Positions 1 to 7,872 of a stretch of DNA of 64,000 bases are shown piece after piece; position 1 is the first letter of the stretch; each line of letters begins with the position of its first letter. Both the position numbers and the translations under genes were made by a program. The stretch lies in the NCBI RefSeq assembly GCF_004349195.1, contig NZ_SMLG01000001.1, positions 772,088 through 836,087 of the forward strand, given 5' to 3'. The notes beneath the pieces were generated by a model that saw only the letters and a program-made list of their open reading frames with translations, searched no databases and had not been told where the DNA came from. The stretch comes from Flavobacterium rhamnosiphilum (GTDB taxonomy: Bacteria; Bacteroidota; Bacteroidia; Flavobacteriales; Flavobacteriaceae).

Positions 1-42
1 AATGTTGCCAAGAAGTAATTAAAAACCAATAAATATCTGTAC

Positions 43-1125
43 ATGAAATCAATTTTTAAAAATGTAATGACCATCATAATGGTAGTTTGTTCTCTAAACT
101 TATTTTCACAGGAAATTAAACAAGAAATTGGATGGAGCGAAACTTCAAGATTAATAAAACCAACTCTATTTGCAGATTTAGGCGAAACGTGTACAACGCC
201 GGACGGAATGGCTTTGGATAAAAAAGGAAATCTCTATTTGTCTGTTTTAAATCCTACTTCATTTGAAAAAAATGGAGCCAAAATTTTAACTTTCGATAAA
301 AATGACAAGCCAGTAACTTGGTTTGATCAATTGCCGCTTCATCCAATCACAAAAAGAGTGCATCCGATGGGAATGGAATTTGGTCCTGACGGGAATTTGT
401 ACTTAATGGATAATCAATATTTCGCTGGAAAAGAAAATTTTTCGAGATTAATTAGGGTAGTTGTCGAAAATGGAAATCCTAAATATGCGGAGGTTTTGGC
501 TGAAGGTTTCAACTTTGGGGAAGCTGTTAGATGGTCTAAAAATAGAGTTTATATAACGGATGCTTTGGGTGATAAGAAAAGAGAAAGCAGTATTTATAGC
601 TTTTCATTAGAAGAATTGAATAAAGACAAAATAATTTTAGATGCGCTAACAAAATCAACCCATTTAATCAGTTTATTTACCCTGAAACCCGAAGTGACAA
701 AAAGAACCATCGGAATTGACGGCATAGCATTCGACAAAAAAGGGGATTTGTATGCAGGGAATTTTGGAGATGGGGTGATTACAAAATTCGAATTCACAAA
801 AGAAGGCAAAGTAAAATCTAAAAAAGTAGTTTTTGATTCCGATAAATTAAAATGCTGTGACGGCTTTTTTTACGATGAGAAAAGGAACTCTATTTTCATA
901 GCAAATTATGACAACAATAGTGTTCATCAACTGGATTTAAATACCAATACGATCTCTTTGATTTGGGAAAATGGTAACAATGATGGTGCGGACGGACAAT
1001 TGGATAATCCATGTGAAACCATCATTTATAAAGGTAGATTATTAGTAGTTAACTATGATACTTTTAAAGGCTTGAAGAATACAGAAATAGATGATTTTCA
1101 TACAATTTCTAGTTTTAAGTTGTAG
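43..1125 (+). CDS. Secreted SMP-30/gluconolactonase-like beta-propeller protein
   Basis: The first 22 residues form a signal peptide ending near LFSQ. The remaining roughly 340 residues carry repeated propeller-like blocks of the type PDGMALDKKGNLY, GMEFGPDGNLYLMDN, GIAFDKKGDLYAGNFGDG and DGFFYDEKRNSIFIANYD. This DG-hydrophobic-G-LY pattern is typical of SMP-30/gluconolactonase/LRE-like six-bladed propellers, which often bind a divalent metal and act on lactones. The substrate cannot be read from sequence. The protein is probably periplasmic or exported. It precedes a secreted hydrolase on the same strand by about 110 bp, so joint transcription is possible but not shown. Family call is fairly secure; enzymatic function is inference. 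Confidence 0.75.
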   Translation: MKSIFKNVMTIIMVVCSLNLFSQEIKQEIGWSETSRLIKPTLFADLGETCTTPDGMALDKKGNLYLSVLNPTSFEKNGAKILTFDKNDKPVTWFDQLPLHPITKRVHPMGMEFGPDGNLYLMDNQYFAGKENFSRLIRVVVENGNPKYAEVLAEGFNFGEAVRWSKNRVYITDALGDKKRESSIYSFSLEELNKDKIILDALTKSTHLISLFTLKPEVTKRTIGIDGIAFDKKGDLYAGNFGDGVITKFEFTKEGKVKSKKVVFDSDKLKCCDGFFYDEKRNSIFIANYDNNSVHQLDLNTNTISLIWENGNNDGADGQLDNPCETIIYKGRLLVVNYDTFKGLKNTEIDDFHTISSFKL

Positions 1126-1234
1126 ATTTTAAATTAAGAAAATCACTACATTTGATTTGATAAAATTAATAGTTTGCTCTATTTAGAATATGAATCCGTT
1201 GAGTAGAAAAATAAGAACACTTATAAAGAACATA

Positions 1235-2977
1235 ATGAAAACATTTTTAAATTTTGCAGTTATTTTTTTGGCTGTACTAAATTCTTTTGGACAGCAGACA
1301 AAAGTTGCTAAACAGGAATATCTAAAAAGTGCCTATGACGTACAGGACAGTGTTATGATTAAGACCCGAGATGGCGCATTTATATCGGCAATGGTGGTGC
1401 GAAAAAAAGGAATCACTACTTCAAAACCTGTTATTCTTCAATATACCATTTATGTAAGGGACAAAGGCAGAGATATTAAAACATTAAAAGAAGCAGCAGA
1501 TAAGGATTATGTTGGAGTCATAGCCTATACAAGGGGTAAACGGTTTAGTCCAAACGAAATATTTCCTTATGAAAATGACGCCAACGATGCTTATGATGTT
1601 ATTGATTGGATCAGTAAACAAGAGTGGTGTAACGGAAGTGTAGGGATGTATGGCGGTAGTTACAATGGATTTACGCAGTGGGCGGCTTGTAAAAAAATGC
1701 ATCCTGCACTTAAAACAATTGTGCCTTATGTAGCAGCGGGTCCAGGCATGGGCTGGCCATCAGAAAATAACGTTTTTGTAAATCCCAATTACGAATGGTC
1801 GTTTTATGTTGGGAACAACAAATATTTAGACACCATTGCAGGGAACGACAGACAGCGTTTCAGAAAAATGCAAAACAAGTGGTGGGAAACCGGTGTAGCT
1901 TATAAAAAATTAGATAGTATTGATGGTACAGCTAATAAGTTATTTCAGCGATGGATAAGTCATCCCTCATTTGATGGATATTGGCAGAAAATGGCACCGT
2001 ATGGAAAAGAATTTGCACAAATAAATATTCCTATTTTATCCATTGATGGATATTATAACGACTCCCAGAATTCAGGGTTATATTATGTGAGAGAGCATTA
2101 TAAATATGTCTCTAAAGCGAATCATTACCTTATTATCGGTCCCTATAGTCATTTGGGAGCTCAACGGGAAGGTGATGCTGTGTTGAATGGTTATAAAGTG
2201 GATTCAAACGCATTAATCAATACCAAAAAAATAACCTATCAATGGTTTGATTATATTCTGAAAAATGGACAGAAACCAGAAATACTGAAAGACAAAATTA
2301 ACTATCAGGTAATGGGCGCAAATGAGTGGCGAAGTGCCTCTTCTATTGATAAAATGGCTAATGGTTTCTTGAAGATGTATTTGAGCGATAACAAATCAGG
2401 AAATTTTTATGCTTTAAATTCCCAAAAACCAGTTCAGAAAAATTATTTGTATCAGGAAGTTAATTTTGCAGACAGAGCAACACAAAATAACGATTACTAT
2501 CCTGATCCTATCATCAGAAAAGAGATTGATACGAGCAATGGATTTATTTTTATAAGTGAGCTATTGAAAGAATCGATGTTAATTAATGGTTCGTTTTTGG
2601 GTGAAATAAAAGCAAGTATCAACAAAAAAGATATGGATATTGGTGTCACCTTATATGAAGTAATGCCAAATGGGGACTATTTTCATTTGTCTTATTTTAT
2701 AGGTCGCGCCAGTTATGCCAAAGACATTACAAAAAGAAATTTGTTGAAACCAAATGAAATAGAATCTATTCCTTTTTCGAATACGCATTTGGTCAGTAAG
2801 CAATTAAGCAAAGGCAGCCGTTTGCTTGTGGCTATCAATGTAAATAAGAATCCATTTTCTCAATTAAATTACGGCACAGGCAAAGAGGTAAACGATGAAA
2901 CCATTGAAGATGCCAAAGAACCATTAAAAGTAAAATGGTATAATGATAGTTATGTAAAGATTCCTGTTTGGAAATAG
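1235..2977 (+). CDS. Secreted CocE/NonD family hydrolase (X-Pro dipeptidyl-peptidase-like)
   Basis: Alpha/beta hydrolase of the CocE/X-Pro dipeptidyl-peptidase S15 group. The nucleophile elbow is GGSYNG (Ser about residue 142 from the chosen start). An Asp candidate lies in LSIDGYYND and a His in GPYSHLGAQ. The C-terminal half is the beta-rich XPD C-terminal domain usual for the family. I start at the ATG at 1235, because the protein then begins MKTFLNFAVIFLAVLNSFGQ, a clean signal peptide; the longer frame from 1190 puts 15 polar residues ahead of it. Members hydrolyse acyl esters, beta-lactam side-chain amides or X-Pro peptides; which applies here is unknown. Likely periplasmic. Confidence 0.82.
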   Translation: MKTFLNFAVIFLAVLNSFGQQTKVAKQEYLKSAYDVQDSVMIKTRDGAFISAMVVRKKGITTSKPVILQYTIYVRDKGRDIKTLKEAADKDYVGVIAYTRGKRFSPNEIFPYENDANDAYDVIDWISKQEWCNGSVGMYGGSYNGFTQWAACKKMHPALKTIVPYVAAGPGMGWPSENNVFVNPNYEWSFYVGNNKYLDTIAGNDRQRFRKMQNKWWETGVAYKKLDSIDGTANKLFQRWISHPSFDGYWQKMAPYGKEFAQINIPILSIDGYYNDSQNSGLYYVREHYKYVSKANHYLIIGPYSHLGAQREGDAVLNGYKVDSNALINTKKITYQWFDYILKNGQKPEILKDKINYQVMGANEWRSASSIDKMANGFLKMYLSDNKSGNFYALNSQKPVQKNYLYQEVNFADRATQNNDYYPDPIIRKEIDTSNGFIFISELLKESMLINGSFLGEIKASINKKDMDIGVTLYEVMPNGDYFHLSYFIGRASYAKDITKRNLLKPNEIESIPFSNTHLVSKQLSKGSRLLVAINVNKNPFSQLNYGTGKEVNDETIEDAKEPLKVKWYNDSYVKIPVWK

Positions 2978-3039
2978 CAGACAGATGAAAAAGTTAATTT
3001 TGCAAGTTTAAAATTTAAGGCAAACCTTAAAGCTTTTTG

Positions 3040-3047
3040 TACTTTTG
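3040..3047 (+). promoter_or_regulatory. Possible -7 element TACTTTTG upstream of the 3106 gene
   Basis: TACTTTTG matches the Bacteroidota -7 consensus TAnnTTTG, 58 bp before the ATG of the NTF2-fold gene. I see no TTTG at the expected distance upstream, so this is a half-supported promoter only. Confidence 0.3.
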
Positions 3048-3105
3048 AATTCAGTGATTAATCGAAATTTAGGATAACAAAAATAAAACAAATAGCAAAT
3101 CAATT

Positions 3106-3549
3106 ATGACAAAGACAACACTAATACTTCTTTTATTCCTAATCAGTACGCTAACTTTTGGGCAAACTAAAACTGAAGATGATTCAATTAAAACTGTTAT
3201 TGAAAACGCTTATATAGGCGGAATACATAATGGCGGATCAATTGAAGAAATAAGAAAAGGGTTTCATCCTACATTTAAAATGCTAAGTTTGGAAAATAAT
3301 GACATTTCGCCGCTTTCATTAGAGGATTGGATAATAAGAATTGAAAACGGGCGAAAACAAAATGTAGGAAACCCAACAGTAAAGGCAGAATGTGAGTATT
3401 TAAGCATAACTACCTCAGGGAATGCTGCGACAGTGGTTTTAAACTTATTTAAAAATAAAAAGAAAATTTTTACGGATCATATGATACTCTACAAATTTTC
3501 CGAAGGTTGGAGAATTGTTTCAAAAGCATATTATAGAATGCCTCGATAA
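3106..3549 (+). CDS. Exported NTF2-fold / putative lumazine-binding family protein
   Basis: 147-residue protein with a signal peptide (ends near TLTFGQ). It then has the layout of the Lumazine_bd_2/SnoaL-like NTF2 fold: a first helix (IKTVIENAYIGGIHNGG), a middle block with FHPTFKMLSL, and two C-terminal strands ending in DHMILYKFSEGWRIVSKAYY. In this family the cone-shaped fold holds a small ligand or acts as a scaffold, and many members have no known activity. It is followed about 150 bp later by a second gene of the same fold (3700-4152), so the two look like an old tandem duplication. Specific function unknown. Confidence 0.7.
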   Translation: MTKTTLILLLFLISTLTFGQTKTEDDSIKTVIENAYIGGIHNGGSIEEIRKGFHPTFKMLSLENNDISPLSLEDWIIRIENGRKQNVGNPTVKAECEYLSITTSGNAATVVLNLFKNKKKIFTDHMILYKFSEGWRIVSKAYYRMPR

Positions 3550-3699
3550 CAAAGAATTAATAAATCACTAATCGTCAAATAAATCCTAACTAAAATCTAT
3601 ATATGAAATCGGCATAATTCAATCCTGAAGCTTCGGGACGCAAACTATAATGAAGAATGACGATGCCATATTTCTATAAAAAACAAATATTATCTACAT

Positions 3700-4152
3700 A
3701 TGAAATTAATTTCCATTTTTATTGTATTTCTGGTTGTTGGCACTTTGAAAGTTCAAGGTCAGACAGCCCAGGATACGCTTGATATCAAGAAAGTGGCACT
3801 TGCTTATATTGAGTCTCAACATAATCCAAATCCCAAGCAAATGGAAGATGCTTTACATCCTCGAATAGTAAAGAGGTCGGTCTTCAAAAGCAAAAAAGCA
3901 AAAAAAGATTATATTTCTGAATTCTCAGCCGAAAACTTGGTTATTCTTGCAGAAACCTATAATGCCAATGGTGATAAGTTCCCGAAAAACCCAAAGAAAG
4001 AAATTAAATTACTTGATGTGTCTCTATTGACAGCATCTGTTAAGCTAATTGCTGACGAATGGTTTGACTACATGCACATAGTGAAGACTAATGGAGAGTG
4101 GAAAATTATTAACGTTCTTTGGCAGTATAATAATGTATCAGAACATCAATAG
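3700..4152 (+). CDS. Exported NTF2-fold protein, paralogue of the upstream gene
   Basis: 150 residues with a signal peptide (MKLISIFIVFLVVGTLKVQGQ). The fold markers match the previous gene: IKKVALAYIESQHNPNPKQMEDALHP followed by strands ending in DYMHIVKTNGEWKIINVLWQY. The residues between are divergent. The gene ends just before a strong hairpin shared with the convergent pruA. Like its neighbour it belongs to the Lumazine_bd_2/NTF2-like group; ligand and role cannot be predicted. Confidence 0.7.
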   Translation: MKLISIFIVFLVVGTLKVQGQTAQDTLDIKKVALAYIESQHNPNPKQMEDALHPRIVKRSVFKSKKAKKDYISEFSAENLVILAETYNANGDKFPKNPKKEIKLLDVSLLTASVKLIADEWFDYMHIVKTNGEWKIINVLWQYNNVSEHQ

Positions 4153-4162
4153 CATTAAAAAC

Positions 4163-4206
4163 AAACCCCACAAGACTTCAAAATTATTTGAATTCTTGTG
4201 GGGTTT
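4163..4206. terminator. Bidirectional terminator between convergent genes
   Basis: Perfect 13-bp arms AAACCCCACAAGA (4163-4175) and TCTTGTGGGGTTT (4194-4206), extended inward by TTCAAA/TTTGAA after one mismatch. A/T-rich tracts lie on both sides, so it can end the plus-strand gene at 4152 and the minus-strand pruA at 4237. Confidence 0.85.
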
Positions 4207-4236
4207 AAATCATAAATCGTTAATCTGCAATCTTTA

Positions 4237-5862
4237 TTATCCTAAAAATGGATATCTGTAATTCTCTGGAGTAACAAAAGTTTCTTTGATAGTTCTTGGA
4301 GAAACCCAACGCAATAAGTTCAATACAGAACCTGCTTTGTCATTAGTTCCTGAACCTCTTGCTCCACCAAATGGTTGTTGTCCTACAACTGCTCCTGTTG
4401 GTTTATCGTTGATGTAGAAATTACCTGCGGCATTTTCTAAAACTTTCATGGCATATTCAATCGCATAACGGTCTTGGCTCAAGACAGCTCCTGTCAATGC
4501 GTACTCAGAAGTTGAATCCACTAATACAAGCGTTTCTTCCCATTTAGCATCTTCGTATACGTAAATAGTCAATACTGGTCCGAATAATTCGGTTTCCATT
4601 GTGCTGTATTTTGGATTTGTAGTTACGATAACGGTAGGCTCAATAAAATAACCAACAGACTTGTCGTAATTTCCTCCTGCAATAATTTCAGCATCAGCAT
4701 CTTTTTTAGCTTGGTCAATAAAACCGGCTAATTTGTCAAATGAACCTTCTGAAATTACTGAAGAAACGAAATTATTTGTGTCTTCTGGAGATCCCATTTT
4801 CATGGAAGCTAAATCAGCTACTAATAATTTTTTTACTTCTGGCCATATTGATTGTGGTACATACGCTCTTGAAGCAGCTGAACATTTTTGTCCTTGGTAT
4901 TCGAAAGCTCCTCTGGAAAGTGCCGTAGCAACTTGAGCAGGAATAGCAGATGAATGTGCTACAACAAAATCTTTACCTCCAGTTTCTCCTACGATTCTTG
5001 GATATGTTTTGTAGTTGCTGATGTTTTGTCCGATTTTTCCCCAAATGTCATTGAAAACACGAGTTGAACCTGTAAAATGGATTCCTGCGAAATCACGACT
5101 TCCTAATAACGTTTCAGAAATCATGGCAGAGTCTCCATAAACTACATTGATTACACCATCCGGTAATCCTGCTTGTTTGAATACTTCTACGATTACATTT
5201 GCAGAATAAATTTGTGTAGCACTTGGTTTCCAAACAACAACATTCCCCATCAATGCTGGAGCAGCTGGTAAATTACCGGCAATGGCTGTAAAGTTAAAAG
5301 GAGTGATGGCGTAAACAAATCCTTCAAGTGGTCTGTGCTCTAATCTGTTCCAAACACCTTCTGATGAAGTTGGTTGTTCGGCATAAATTTGAGTCATGAA
5401 TTGTACGTTATAACGTAAAAAGTCAATAAATTCACATGCTGCATCAATTTCAGCTTGATGTACTGTTTTTGCCTGAGCAATCATAGTTGCTGCATTTATT
5501 TTTGCACGGTAAGGTCCGGCAAGCAATTCAGCAGCTTTTAAAAATATTGACGCTCTGTGTTCCCAAGCTAAATTAGCCCATTTCTTTTTAGCTTCTAAAG
5601 CAGTCGAAATGGCTTTTTCTATATGTTCTTTATTTGCTTCGTGATACTGTCCCACAGTGTGTTTGTGGTCGAAAGGAGGGTTTATTGATTTCGTTTTTCC
5701 TGTACGGATTTCTTCTCCTCCAATGTACAAAGGAACATCTACTGTTTCATTATACATTTTATTGAAAGTGGCTAGAACTTCTTCTCTTTCCGGACTTCCT
5801 GGAGCGTATGACTTAACGGTTTCGTTAAACGCTTTTGGGACGTTGTAAATTCCTTTTGGCAT
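4237..5862 (-). CDS. pruA: L-glutamate gamma-semialdehyde dehydrogenase (P5C dehydrogenase)
   Basis: 541-residue NAD-dependent aldehyde dehydrogenase of the single-function P5CDH type. It oxidises glutamate gamma-semialdehyde (from proline via P5C) to glutamate in the cytoplasm. The general-base motif VGETGGKDF (Glu about 293) and the active-site motif EYQGQKCSAASR (Cys about 327) are intact, as is the cofactor-binding FTGSTRVF loop. The N-terminus (YNVPKAFNETVKSYAPGSPER) is characteristic of the long P5CDH subfamily rather than PutA fusions. No proline dehydrogenase gene is adjacent, so the partner must be elsewhere. The gene stands alone, with a terminator at its 3' end. Confidence 0.95.
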   Translation of the reverse strand: MPKGIYNVPKAFNETVKSYAPGSPEREEVLATFNKMYNETVDVPLYIGGEEIRTGKTKSINPPFDHKHTVGQYHEANKEHIEKAISTALEAKKKWANLAWEHRASIFLKAAELLAGPYRAKINAATMIAQAKTVHQAEIDAACEFIDFLRYNVQFMTQIYAEQPTSSEGVWNRLEHRPLEGFVYAITPFNFTAIAGNLPAAPALMGNVVVWKPSATQIYSANVIVEVFKQAGLPDGVINVVYGDSAMISETLLGSRDFAGIHFTGSTRVFNDIWGKIGQNISNYKTYPRIVGETGGKDFVVAHSSAIPAQVATALSRGAFEYQGQKCSAASRAYVPQSIWPEVKKLLVADLASMKMGSPEDTNNFVSSVISEGSFDKLAGFIDQAKKDADAEIIAGGNYDKSVGYFIEPTVIVTTNPKYSTMETELFGPVLTIYVYEDAKWEETLVLVDSTSEYALTGAVLSQDRYAIEYAMKVLENAAGNFYINDKPTGAVVGQQPFGGARGSGTNDKAGSVLNLLRWVSPRTIKETFVTPENYRYPFLG

Positions 5863-5968
5863 ATTAATAGATTTTAATTAGAATCAAAAATTGAGCTGTA
5901 AAGGTAACAATAATTCATCAATCAGAGAATCTGATTGAAAGTTAAAATTCTAATAAAACAGTTGAAGT

Positions 5969-6355
5969 TTAATTCAAAGCAAACGGAGCACATAACCTGA
6001 AAGTAGGAACAATGACTTTGAAGTTCTTTGTAGAGGTGAAGTTAATCATGTTGAAATATCCTTTCATCGCGCCATAAGGGGAAGAAAGCAAACAGCCAGA
6101 ACTGTACGTGTGAAATTCACCAGGTTTTAAAACTGGTTTTTTTCCAATAACACCTTCTCCGTCAACTATTTCTATGGTGTTTAAAGAATCAAAAATTTCC
6201 CAATGACGAGAAATCAATTGAACAGAATCTTTACTGTGATTTTCAATTGTGATTACATAACTAAAGGCAAAGTGAATCTTGTAGTTTTTGAAGTAAGTTC
6301 CTTCAAAACTAGTCAAAACTGAAATTTTTATACCTCTTGTTATTTGAGAAACCAT
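5969..6355 (-). CDS. apaG: ApaG domain protein
   Basis: 128 residues, the usual ApaG length. The family pattern is clear: HFAFSYVITIENHSKDSVQLISRHWEI, then DGEGVIGKKPVLKPGEFHTYSSGC, then GAMKGYFNM. ApaG has a fibronectin-III-like beta fold; it was named for a cobalt/magnesium efflux phenotype in enterobacteria, but its molecular role is still unclear. It lies 82 bp downstream of the T9SS plug-type gene on the same strand and has its own TAAATTTG element, so it may be transcribed both ways. Confidence 0.9.
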   Translation of the reverse strand: MVSQITRGIKISVLTSFEGTYFKNYKIHFAFSYVITIENHSKDSVQLISRHWEIFDSLNTIEIVDGEGVIGKKPVLKPGEFHTYSSGCLLSSPYGAMKGYFNMINFTSTKNFKVIVPTFRLCAPFALN

Positions 6356-6387
6356 ATTAAATGGGATGAATATGTGTTTATTATTGA

Positions 6388-6395
6388 CAAATTTA
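6388..6395 (-). promoter_or_regulatory. -7 element TAAATTTG upstream of apaG
   Basis: On the minus strand TAAATTTG (6395 to 6388) matches TAnnTTTG, with a TTTG at 6421-6418, 22 bp further upstream. It is 33 bp before the apaG start. Spacing is at the long end of what is usual. Confidence 0.45.
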
Positions 6396-6437
6396 CAAAA
6401 AATTGATCTCGTTTTGTCAAATTTTTGAAAAGTTTTT

Positions 6438-7703
6438 TTAGTTGGTGATATTTAATGAATTTGCTATTCCTTTCCCGACAACTCTATCGTATCGATCCGT
6501 ATTCTCTCTGTAATAAACCAGAATTGTGTAATCATTTTCCGTTTGATAAAAATTCCCGTCAATTGCATTTTCATAGTCAACAACTCCTTTGTCATCAGCA
6601 ACAATGTATTGATAGTTTGTAAATCCCTGTTTAACTAAAATTGCTTTCTCATAAACTCCTTTTTCGGAATTATAATCCATTTTGTATTCGGGAGCCAGAT
6701 TGTAATTATTGAACATTCCGCCAACATAAATATTCTTTTTTAGTCTAAAAGTGGGAGCAGAAAGGCTGAAATAAACCCATGCATAATCCGCTTCGATTTC
6801 GGGATTAGCGGCATTTATGTTATTAACAACAAAATCGCCATTGACATCTTGGGTAAAAGAGTAAGGGAAATTTGTTCTTGCTGCATTCGTGTATAAATAA
6901 GAACCGTAAATAGCAGTATTAGAATCTATACGTGATACATTATTACTTGCGGATCGTATGTCTTTATTTTCAAAAAACAAAAACTCATTTCCTGCCCAAA
7001 ACTGTGTTTCAGGATCATATTTGTAAATCAGGTCATTCCCAATGGTGTATTGTGGAACCACATTTTTTATGGCAGTGTTAAATTGTCCGTTTTGAAGCAG
7101 AACGACTTTAACGTTTTTCATAGGATTTTGAAATGTAATTACGCTTGATTTTATAGAGAATTCTAAATTGTGTTTCAGTTCTATGTTACTTGCTGTTCGT
7201 GCTCGTTTCACCTGCATTGGAACCGTAACAAGATCTTCACATAAAATGAATTTTCTGGAAAACACGACTTCTTTATTTTCATCTAAAACTTTAATGATAT
7301 AATTTCCACTGATTCGCAACTGCTGTGTAAACTGATTGGGAATTGATAATTTGTAGTGCGAATAAATTTGTAATGTATTGAATGAATTCGTGTAATCTTG
7401 AATTCTTTGATTGTCAAAGCCTTGTAAATATTCATTTTTTGGAATTCCGGTAGGAATCCAGTTGTAATCGCAATGGATTATTTCGTAATAATAATTGGCT
7501 TCATTGCCAAAAAGGTCGTCAAACTGCAATTGAAATCCTTCTCCTAATTTAAAAATTGGAATCACATTCCGATCACTTTGTAAAAAAGAAATCGTTTTGA
7601 TATTGTAGGGCGGAGCAACTTCTTTTTCTACTTGTGCAGCGGCAGGATTTACTGAAAATACAAAAAGAAAAAAGGTGACTATTTTGAAAAAAGATTTTAT
7701 CAT
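6438..7703 (-). CDS. Type IX secretion system plug-type protein (DUF5103)
   Basis: About 421 residues from the chosen start. The ATG at 7703 begins MIKSFFKIVTFFLFVFSVNPAAAQ, a proper signal peptide; the longer frame from 7778 adds 25 charged residues. The rest is beta-rich and fits DUF5103, the family of the Plug protein that seals the periplasmic end of the SprA type IX translocon in Flavobacterium johnsoniae. Recognisable blocks are NVIPIFKLGEGFQLQFDDLFG, YYYEIIHCDYNW and YVGGMFNNYNLAPEYKM. Presence of gldB and gldC elsewhere in the window fits an organism with T9SS and gliding. Secreted or outer-membrane associated; no enzymatic motif. Confidence 0.82.
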   Translation of the reverse strand: MIKSFFKIVTFFLFVFSVNPAAAQVEKEVAPPYNIKTISFLQSDRNVIPIFKLGEGFQLQFDDLFGNEANYYYEIIHCDYNWIPTGIPKNEYLQGFDNQRIQDYTNSFNTLQIYSHYKLSIPNQFTQQLRISGNYIIKVLDENKEVVFSRKFILCEDLVTVPMQVKRARTASNIELKHNLEFSIKSSVITFQNPMKNVKVVLLQNGQFNTAIKNVVPQYTIGNDLIYKYDPETQFWAGNEFLFFENKDIRSASNNVSRIDSNTAIYGSYLYTNAARTNFPYSFTQDVNGDFVVNNINAANPEIEADYAWVYFSLSAPTFRLKKNIYVGGMFNNYNLAPEYKMDYNSEKGVYEKAILVKQGFTNYQYIVADDKGVVDYENAIDGNFYQTENDYTILVYYRENTDRYDRVVGKGIANSLNITN

Positions 7704-7872
7704 TTTGTAGTACTTAAGATTTTGTAAATATAAGGAATACTCCTCGTTTTTATCCGATAATGTAATTTCAGACTGCAAATATATTTTGTATGTAATTTCT
7801 GTTAATTAAAACACAATATTTTTAAATGTTAAGAGTTATCTTATTATTTTTACTTCAAATATATCTAACCCT

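Noticed and set aside
1..22. Possible end of an upstream gene (reading NVAKK then stop)
   Set aside because: Only 18 bases are available and other frames are equally open; nothing can be supported.
1190..1234. Longer start for the CocE-like hydrolase
   Set aside because: It would place 15 charged residues before an otherwise perfect signal peptide that begins at 1235.
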